Assembly (NCBI GenBank): GCA_036971615.1
Contig: JAYKKR010000004.1
Span: 1,116,001-1,180,000 of the forward strand
DNA from: Amyloporia xantha
Taxonomy: Eukaryota > Basidiomycota > Agaricomycetes > Polyporales > Adustoporiaceae
DNA: 64,000 bases
Direction of reading: 5' to 3'
Shown here: positions 55,480 to 64,000 of the stretch, piece after piece
How positions within the stretch are numbered: the stretch's first letter is position 1
Layout of the letters: every line of letters starts with the position of its first letter
The notes under the pieces: generated by a model
The model's database searches: none
What the model was told of the DNA's origin: nothing
The model's input: only the letters and a program-made list of their open reading frames with translations
Translations under genes and position numbers: made by a program

Positions 55480-55880
55480 CAAACCCACCCGAGGTTCTGA
55501 AAACGGATTCTCTCCGGGAAATATTTTGTATAGGCTGGTCCCTAATGACCAGATAACTTCCGCTCTAGTGCCTTATGAACACGACGCTTTTGCGATAACG
55601 CATGGCAGGAAGCTATTTTCATACACATATGCAACCGCGATCCAAAGATACCATACTTCAGAGTCACAAACTGCACATGCAACTCTGGCGCCACTTGACA
55701 TACTTTTCCCGATATAGGAGCACGTACGACCGGGTGGGAGTGCGCTCCGAAGAGGTGGAGCTGCTGACTATGCTGAAGCAACGAGAGCTGAAGTGATGCA
55801 ACGGGCTTTAGGGAACCGCGTCGCTCACCGTGGCTCAACGAGGGACAAAGACCACTATCTCCATTATCCTCTGATGACAC
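55480..55880 (-). pseudogene. F-box gene fragment, decayed paralogue of the 3823-5696 gene
   Basis: On the minus strand this region aligns by eye with about 4880-5230 of the F-box gene. Shared protein-level pieces are ASLQLSLLQ against ATLQLPLLR, a PVV.A block, APELHVQFVTLKY against APESYVHVITLGY and, in another frame, KIASCHALSQKRRV against KMASCRPLSPKRRV. DNA similarity continues into the following sequence up to the GGTGGGTTT splice-like site. There is no F-box start, and the frame is broken, so this is a remnant. Confidence 0.65.
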
Positions 55881-56249
55881 AGTACCCTTGCTCCATTGGT
55901 CTTGTTAGGATCAATGGGATATCGGCGGAACTTGCCACGTTGGCATTCACATCTACAAGGCTACATTTTGTCCAAGTCAACGCTACACTTATGCTACAGT
56001 ATTTAGAATGCAATATAATGTAAAAGGACCAGAGTCGTCGTCATCACAGTCACAAACAAGTGAATCCACGTGTTGGTATGAGGTCTGCCTATCGTGGCAG
56101 TATTACTCGAAAGGACGACTAGGGCAGAGGTTGTCGCCTGCGGAACACCATCGATGCCTGTAATGGTCGCGATGAACGTCCCAGATGGTGCGGTGTCTGA
56201 CGTTTCTATTCACAAGATCATTAACGGTGAAGCACATATACCAGCGACC

Positions 56250-58152
56250 TCACTCACCAGCAAATTGATCTCCAGCAGCGACGGCTGCGCGCACTGCTTC
56301 CTGTAGTCCAACGCTCGCATCTGCGGGGACTGTTGAGAGTAGGCCCACCCGTGGGGGATCTTGGGATGGGTGCGTAAGATTCCCATAGTAATATACCGCC
56401 AGTGCGCTATATTAAATTCATCAGCCATGGAGTATCAACGATATATATAGGGAAGCCTTCAGCCCATCATCATCAATGAGATATAAATTTAAGGACGCAC
56501 GATTTCAGAAATGGATCGCCGAGGCTCCAACTATACAGAAACCCGCCGTTCCCGGGAGGGTCTGTGGCCGCTAGTGCAGCCGTGCATTGCACAGAGCCAT
56601 CAGAACCAGTAGGAGTTGGCACAGCAAAATCGCGAGGGTCGACCGGAAAAAATGCACCGCCAATCTGGAAGGTAAGATTATGCGGGACACCACAGTCAAA
56701 AGACGAATTTGGTCCGTCAAAGTGGGCCATGATGTGGTTAACAACATCGCGCGGGCCGCGAATCAGGGAATTTCCCTGATAAGAGCCAAACAGTTGCTCG
56801 ATTAGGATGCTGGCAGAAGATGGATGGAGCCAGCTCACAGTATCCAGGAGTGCAGAGAGGGAAATGGCTGGCGAGGATAAAGTCGATCGGGGCAGCTTAA
56901 TACCATCTAAATAAACATCGTCGATAGGGATCTCCCAAGTTAATGGGTATACCTGTTGAAGCATCAGAATCGAAGAGAAGAGAAACCGGGGAAGACACAA
57001 CAGCAGACAGAATGCGTCTCACCTCATTTGGTGCATTTGAGGAAGGAGGAAGCCCGCCTTCGTTCACATTATATGCACGGACAGGTATCCAGGTTAAGTG
57101 CGCATTATCAACCCCTTCGGGCAACCCTCCGACAGAGAGAGACCCTACATTGCCGCCAATTTCAAATGTGTCACGCTGGAGAGTGATCGCAATGAGCGGT
57201 TTGGAGAGCGTTCCTTGCATAATCAATCGCGTGAACAGCGGCCCATATGCGGCAAACGATGCGAGAGCAGCGTTAGACATAGGCGAAGAGGAAGATCCAA
57301 ACTGGCGTTTACGGGATGAAGACGAATGAGACCCGAGGAAATCAAACGAAGGGAACGGCGGATTGCCAATAGAAATATGCTCGGAAGTGTTGGACAACAT
57401 CGAACGCTTTGACAGCGGAGATCCTGACTCAGTCAGCTCAGCTTCCAGTAGTTCGCGCCAAATCATGCTGTAGGAATGCGAGGTCAGAATTGACATGACA
57501 TTTTGGTGCATCGGAGTGGGGAACGCACCTGATGGGAGGAAACCCGAGACCCAAAATTCCGGCCGATCCTGTTTCAAACACTGTGGTATTGGTGTCGTTG
57601 ATTGCAGCAAAACTCTGATTGGATATTAAGAGCCCCGCAATGCCAACAGTGTCCAGGCCAATGGGCCCCGATGCATGTGTACCTGTACGCGAGTCGCCGT
57701 AGAGTAAACGGACGTCAAGGCCTGTTGAGCGTAGCGTCTGCTGGGAGTACAGTGGAACGCCGCTACTGGTGCATCCTGAGGTGCAACCGTCGGATACAAG
57801 CCATAGATCTGATGAACCCGTGTCTGGCGACGCTGAGCACGGAGCAATTGCATGAGAACCTAAAACCTACCAAGTACAAGGGTAGTCTGTATGCCACCAA
57901 CTTCCACAAGGACATTATAAGTTCTGGACTGAAGTTGAAAATGTATTGCTAGACGACATCACCCGGATCAGCTTACATGTCCAGATCATCACCGAGACCG
58001 ATCGCAGCAGTTTGTGCGGATCTCCTTCCAAACTTTGGTCCAATTGTACGATAAAGTGGGAGGTGCAACTGTCCAGACTGTAGACCTAGATCCTTTGCGG
58101 CGGCAGAAAGGATGTCGAATAAAAGCGCGCAGACGAAAAAGTATTTGAACAT
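56250..58152 (-). CDS. Secreted pepsin-type aspartic protease (A1 family)
   Basis: The start MFKYFFVCALLFDILSAAAK gives a signal peptide, followed by a propeptide-like stretch. The first catalytic motif VLDTGSSDLWLVSDGC is split by an intron near 57790-57850; the second, ALLDTGNSLIRGP, is split by an intron near 56800. Also seen are the flap-region tyrosine context LLYGDSRTGTHASGPIGLDTV, GSAGILGLG and, near the end, GDPFLKSVLAVYYYGNL and RVGLL. It has at least six exons, ending at 56250. The middle has a variable insertion (SSSSRKRQFGSSSS). Both aspartates are present, so activity is expected, probably extracellular or vacuolar. There is no GPI-type tail. Intron edges in the central part are approximate. 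Confidence 0.88.
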
Positions 58153-58589
58153 TGCGAACTAGACCCGGATTCTGCAGCTGTCGAATAAATCGGAAGAGAA
58201 TTAAGTAAGTCCTAGAATATTACGGTAATGATAAAGGTCATGGTATGTGTTGTCGCCATGGTTGATGCGTTCAAAGCGACGACACAAGTCATGTGATCGC
58301 GATCCAGCGCATTCTCATACAGAGGAAGCGATTAGGCACTAGTTGATCCATTGTATAAGTACATCGTGAGTAAGATTACGCACAATCATGGTACAATCAG
58401 TAAGGAGTGGACGAGGTTCCTCGGCTCAGAGGGGGAGACAAGACATACTTAAGACAAGAGACCTCCGAAGTCCGGATACAGAGACACGAAAGCATCCAGA
58501 TATAAGCAATGTGATAAATAGAGCATGCAGTCCAAATGAGAATGTACGGAAGACACAAAATAATTACCCAATAGACAGATGAAGTGCCG
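58153..58589. other. Intergenic
   Basis: Promoter of the protease gene and 3' flank of the flippase gene. Nothing else seen. Confidence 0.4.
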
Positions 58590-61500
58590 CTAAATTGCTT
58601 GACCATAGAAGGCGCTGCCCTGCGACGGCTCCTCTGAGTGGTAGGGTGTCGAGTCTTCCGATGGATACATAGCATACGCCACCGCGTAGGAGCTATCACT
58701 GGGCATCTGATGTGGATGTGTTTGACTCGGAGGGTTCTGCCACTCGCCAGATGGCGCCCGCACATGCATTTCGTACGCCTCAGGTCTTACCGGCGCAGCC
58801 CCTCCTTGCCATGGGATTGCTGATGGGGCTGTGTACGCCGAGACGGGCTCCGCAGAAACGGATGCCATTGGAGGCTGGTTTTGGCCGCGGCTATAGAAGG
58901 TTGGAGGAGGTGTGGGAGAAGGGGCAGGTATATCGGAGGCAGAATAATATGAATGTCGCAAATCATCAGGGGAAGGGTATGGTTGTCCTCTAGTACTCGC
59001 TGTAAGCATGTGATTGCGTTGTGCGTCCTCGTAGTAAGGCTCATGAGTCAAGGGTCTTCCGAGAGGTGAAGCCGATGCAGGGGGTGATAGGTTGCCTGTT
59101 CTAACGCTCTCGCCTGGCACGGGCACACTGCTTTCTACGAGGATGCTCGAAACTTCCGATTCGGAGCGATAGTGAGGTTGATGGAACATAGGTGTCTTCT
59201 CTAAATCCCCATGTTTCTTTCTGCTTCTTCTGTGCTGAATTCCTAATTGATCTTTGAGATCGCCAAGTACCCACATCTCCCGAACCACGGCCTTGTCAAG
59301 AGGCATGTAAGCGCTCTTTACGAACTTCACTATGAACCGCGGGGCTGCAGGACGGTCATGTGTTATGAAAATGTGCTGGTACTTTGCGATTGGTCATACT
59401 TACCAAGAGCAACTACCACGGAGATGAGGACTGTGGCCCAGAACGTGATTTCACCAAATAGGACTACGACTTCATCATTGAAGTTGGGGCTGTCAAAGAA
59501 TGAGTAGATGGTGATCCAGAGCATCATTACAACTGATGATCCGATGACGATGATCCAGGTTATGATAGTCCAGCTAGATAGGATCATGCATGAGCCTTGC
59601 TCTTGTTACGAAATTTGAGCACTCACTAGTTGGTGTTAAGACCGACATAGAAATTAGCTGCAAAAATAGCTGCCACTGACACTGTAGTGCCGAAGTCCGA
59701 CAACGATTCAATCGCTTTGCCATTCCACGAAGCAGCCAATCCTAACGTCCAAACAAGGTAAGGGATGAAGAAGACGACAACGGATTGATACAATCCATCC
59801 AGCATGTACATCCAAAATTTCGTGCGGGTGTACTCCAGCCCACGAATACCACGGACGTATAACTGCGGGAACGCAAGTGCAGCCTTTGCATTGATATCCT
59901 GATCGAAAGCTGAATTGTTCTTTCAGTGATGACCAACCGAGGTTGAAGAAAGACGCTCACCTCCGAGGATAATGACTGGCAAAGACGTGAACACAAGGTT
60001 GTAAAGGAGAATAAAGGTATACTGATATAAATAAGTGGCGTCGAAGCTATGAAGCGGAGTAAATTGATATGAAAATCAGTACAGAATAGCAACGCACTTA
60101 TTATAAATCATGAACCAAAACATAGCGAAAGTCCAGATGACGTTCTGCATATGGTTGTCAAATGTTGTCCTGACCTCACATGACATTCATACCTTATAGA
60201 AAAAGTTACTATGCATGTCAGCAATCCGTTGATACGACCAACGACCGTGGACGAGTAAAAGCTTTGTGAGGAAGCGAAATTGACCGAAAGCATAGTCTGC
60301 AGACATAGCTGCTTGCGATCCTTCTAAGCCCATAAGACCACAGCCAATGTTCGCCTCTTGGATCATGGCTACATCATTAGCGCCATCTCCAATAGATAAT
60401 GTCATGGCATTGCGACCTTCTTTCACCTGAAGTGAAGGATAAACGTGAGGATATGTGTGAAAATAAATACGAACTGCATACCAGTTTCACAACCAAAGCC
60501 TTCTGAGCAGGGGAGACACGACAACAGACCACCGTTTCACATTGAGTAGTGAGATTTAGGAAGAGCGACGATAACGTCGGAGAGAGGGCCTGACGTAACG
60601 TATCACCGTCTATGACAACAGCAAATGAGGCTTGTGCGCCAGAAACAAATCCTCGCTTCTGCGGATCCAATGAAGGGGGTCCTAGAACTGACGCGATCTT
60701 GTTGAGACCACCTTCTATCTGTAATCGGGCAGCTTCCACTGTATCGGCCGACAGAATCATAATGTCCATATCATTCTTGAGGAGGTTGCAACTGAAGCCT
60801 GATAATACTCATTAAACTGATCATGCTACTTTCACATCTCCACTTACCAATCTCGATCGCAGTCTGGATTTTGTCCCCTTTTCTGTTCGCGTTAGCGCCT
60901 GGGAAATCATTACGCTCCACAACACATACCAGTTAGGATCCAAAGTTTGATACCAGCCTGATGAAGCGTCTCGATGGCTTCCGGAACCCCTTCTTGCAAC
61001 TTGTCTTCCAACGCAGTAGCACCCAAAATAGCCAGCGAATGCTCGATTTGATCGTTTGCCTTTTCAATCGCTGCGTCACGGTCAGTGATCGCGTTTGTTG
61101 CAGCATTATATACGTTGTGCCATTCGAGATATTCCTGCTCGCTCAGATTCCGGTAGGCGATACAAAGCGTACGCAGACCCCCGTTCGCGAAAGCTTCCAT
61201 GTCCTGGGACGTCTTCTCCTTGAGCTCAGGGTCATGATCCGCAGCTAGTCGCTGATAGATGACGCTGTCAGCCCCCTTGCAGTAAAGCACAAGTTGACCC
61301 TGGGGGTTGCGAACGATGACGCTCATGCGTTTACGTGTGCTATCGAATTCGAGCAGATGAAGGAGCGTATAACGTTCCGGCTGGCCCATGACTTCGATAT
61401 CAATGCCTTCTCTTGACTTCTGAACAAACGGGAACCCAGCATCACGCGCGGCAGCTACTAGAGCAGCCTCGTCGGGCGACTCTGCCTTGTAGTCGAGATG

Positions 61501-64000
61501 ATATGGCTGCTCATGGGGCTCTGGGCGATCCGACAATACAGTGTGGCAAATGGCGAGCGCCCGGAAGAATGCAATAAGGTGACCTCGCTGTAAGGAGGAC
61601 TTGTCCGCGAGATCATCCGCAAGTTGGGGGGAGATCAAGGTAAGTTTTTCAGGCTGGAGATAACGGTTCTTGAAAGCCCGCGACATCTTTGTCAACATGG
61701 TCTCTTTGAGAATTCGCAGCTCGCGATCCTGCTCTTCGGGATCCATGACGTCGTCTCTGCCTTCTCGCTTTGCTGCACCACGCTGTGCCTCGGTGACGCC
61801 TTCTCCATAAGTGACGCCGTTCACGGAGCACTTCTGGAACTCCATAATGTTCTGGGTAAGCGTACCCGTCTTGTCCGAGAAGACGTATTCGATCTGACCA
61901 AGGTCATCCGAGATGTTCCATGTCTTTGGCGTACAAACAGCGTCGAGAGGCTTGTAGTACATATCCACGTCCTGTGAGATGAAGTATGCCTGGACGGTTT
62001 TGACGATCTCGATGGAAATGTACAATGAGATCGGGACGATATTCTGGAAGGCGATGAGACAGGAGCTGCACACACGCATGAGATTTAGTTTCAACGACCT
62101 GGAGTGAATGATCGAGCTCACACAAAGGTCACGATGGCATTGACGACTGCAGACGAAGAGACGTTCGCATCGACCTCGAAGTAGTCCGCGCTAGTTCCCT
62201 TCTTCACATCAAACAGTCCATTTGCGATAGCCGAAATGAGACACATCGCAATCAAGATTACGAAGTTCACAATAACATTGAAGTTGGTCTCTTTCTCGAT
62301 CTTGGACCGTTTCGAGGGAGTGGCACCACCATTCAGCATGATTTTGGTGTCTGGACCGGTGAACACCACAAGGCCGATGATCCAAGCGGTATTGCGCAGA
62401 GTACAGCCACGCAACAACAACTCGTTAATCGAAACCGACTCCTGCTTCAACTCGCCATGTTCGGGCTCACGATATCGCAGGACACCATGGTACGTGTACA
62501 AATTCTGGTGGGGCGGCTCAGAATCTAGCACGAAGGACGAGCGCTCGACATCTTCTTCCGACATGATCGCCGAGGTTGCGCGTACCGACTTGCGGGGCTT
62601 CAGGTTTGTCTCTCCGTCCAAGTTCTTCGTCTCGACGTAGCACATGTTGTCCGGATCTGAAGTCGAGAGCACCACGATGTCCGCAGGGATCTGTTCGTTT
62701 TCGCGCAGCAGGACAATGTCGCCCACCTCCAATTTCTTCCATAAAGTGCGCTCCCAACGCGCTAGCCCTGCCATCCGCTGGCCGTCGTTCACAACGCCGA
62801 CTGACGACCGTGATCGGACCGATTCTTGATATACCGCGAGCGAACCGGATCCACCGGCCCAAGATCCTAACCTGGCGTGTCCGGGCTCATAAGCGTCTTT
62901 CGGCTCCCCAGCCATTGGCGGATAGCTGTAGTTGTGCAAGTCGAGACTCGAGGAATCTGGAGTGTCTACCGCACCGTTGATCTTGGGCTTCCCGGTCACG
63001 ACAAGGGACGCATCCGCGTCCGCCGCCGTCCGCAGGCTGAATAGGTCACCATCCAGCCCTTTGCTCAACACAATCTGCATCCCCTTGTGCGCCTCCTTCT
63101 CTCGCAGCTTCCGTACACCCCTTGTCAACTTCCCAGGCTGGTTAATGCCGAGTAACTTCTCGAACCATGAACGCGGGTCCGTTGGCAGGTTCATGTTCCG
63201 CCACTGTCCGAGCTTCGTCGACGCCGATGTGTTCACCTCCTCATCCAGCTGCGCACGTCGGTAATCTTCGATACCGTCCTTGATCGCGGTAATCCCAAGA
63301 ATAAAGAGAAGCGGTAGTGCCGATAGCTGCGGGCTGGTGGCGCCAAAGACAGGGATCACTAATTTAAAAATTGGTCAATATGTATCTGACTACCATATGC
63401 CATCGTCGAAAAGGCCGCTGGTTGCATGATATTGGCAACACTGTAGATAGGCCTTTGGTATTTGCAAGCTCATGGCGGTGAGGATATTACCAACAAGACG
63501 CACTGACTGTTACGCAGCACGCGTGTCATGCCGCTACGCAACACTACAGTGTTTCCCATGCTATGCAATCAGACCTTGAGCGATAGTTGCAACTTACCTT
63601 CCACGATAACGAGTGCCAGAAAGTAGATATTAGCGGCCCTGTAGACCATTTTGTCAGTATGAGAGATCTCTCATACGTTCGCAAGGCTTACCGTCGGAAT
63701 TGTTCGTATAGGTTCTTAGGAATGAAGGTGACGACAGTGTACTCTGCGCATTGTTAGAATATGGAAGGAAGGAAGCCGGAACAGGAGAACTCACTGCTCG
63801 TCCGGACTTTGTTTCGCTTATATCGCACCAAAGGCTCACCGCGATGATCGAGCTCCTCACGCGGTAAGGGGCAATTGACATATATCTTCCTCCGAACCCC
63901 TGCAACAGGCGGCGTAGGCATCTCAGGAGCGTCTGTCTGTGTCCGAGCCGACTCGCGCATCTTCTTCTTCTGCGACATGCGGTGGAAGAATGCCTTGCCC
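58590..64000 (-). CDS. P4-type ATPase (phospholipid flippase), Dnf family; 5' end beyond the window
   Basis: Flips phospholipids across plasma, Golgi or endosomal membranes, normally with a Cdc50/Lem3 partner. Minus-strand gene entering at the right edge, where the reading frame is open at 64000 ([15 protein letters not shown]), and ending at 58590. Visible in order: the N-terminal NCPLPREEL and [18 protein letters not shown] segment, [20 protein letters not shown], the actuator loop [14 protein letters not shown], the P4-specific TM4 PISLYISIE, phosphorylation motif DKTGTLTQN (about 61855-61885), nucleotide-binding KGADSVI, hinge GDGANDVAM and [31 protein letters not shown], then the C-terminal TM region and a disordered Ser/Pro-rich tail. 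The DYAFGQFRF form is typical of the Dnf1/2 branch. Several short introns. All catalytic motifs are intact. Confidence 0.93.

Overview
The window is chromosomal DNA of a filamentous basidiomycete, most likely an Agaricomycete. The evidence is intron-dense genes with ~45-80 nt GT..AG introns, a class I hydrophobin, a basidiomycete-type F-box gene, a DUF6533 seven-helix receptor-like protein, a Kre9/Knh1-like GPI protein and short divergent promoters. No bacterial, viral or organellar segment and no CRISPR array was seen. All gene models were assembled by hand from reading frames and splice signals; exon edges marked approximate should be treated so.

Layout. 0.7-2.5 kb: a glucosamine-6-phosphate N-acetyltransferase (GNA1-type) gene (+) converging on ATG12 (-), the latter split into five tiny exons. 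3.1-5.7 kb: a TA-flanked inverted-repeat element directly upstream of an F-box gene. 6.4-8.5 kb: a trans-aconitate methyltransferase-like gene (-). 8.5-10.9 kb: no recognisable gene. 10.9-11.8 kb: a GC-rich four-helix membrane protein. 12.7-13.5 kb: a kinase-like gene with a frameshift. 14.3-14.9 kb: profilin (-). 15.4-23.1 kb: a very large BEACH-WD40 gene (-). 23.6-24.5 kb: Ser/Thr-rich GPI protein (+), divergent from the BEACH gene. 25.1-27.8 kb: the microtubule bundler Ase1/PRC1 (-), divergent from a second GNA1-type copy (28.4-29.1 kb) that carries a 1-nt frameshift. 30.2-31.8 kb: the DUF6533 protein. 32.6-39.8 kb: complete POL2 (DNA polymerase epsilon, 2235 aa). 40.5-41.2 kb: a basic Lys/Ala-rich nuclear protein (-).

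42-47.5 kb is the repeat-rich accessory part: a 36-bp inverted-repeat element, then the UBR7 gene lying between two inverted copies of a >600-bp dispersed repeat. One of those copies is split by a TA-flanked inverted-repeat element that itself contains a hAT-type MITE with 8-bp target duplications (three-level nesting). 47.5-50.1 kb holds a 5-oxoprolinase gene reduced to its HyuB half. 52.3-52.8 kb is the hydrophobin; 53-56 kb is decayed sequence with an F-box pseudogene fragment related to the 4-5 kb F-box gene. 56.3-58.2 kb is a secreted pepsin-type protease (-), and 58.6-64.0 kb a Dnf-type P4-ATPase flippase (-) running off the right edge.

The genes do not form a biosynthetic or defence cluster. 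They are mostly housekeeping (replication, cytokinesis/spindle, autophagy, membrane trafficking, chitin precursor synthesis, actin) interspersed with secreted or surface proteins. The most interesting parts are the diverged GNA1 pair, the nested repeat block around UBR7, and the HyuB-only oxoprolinase.
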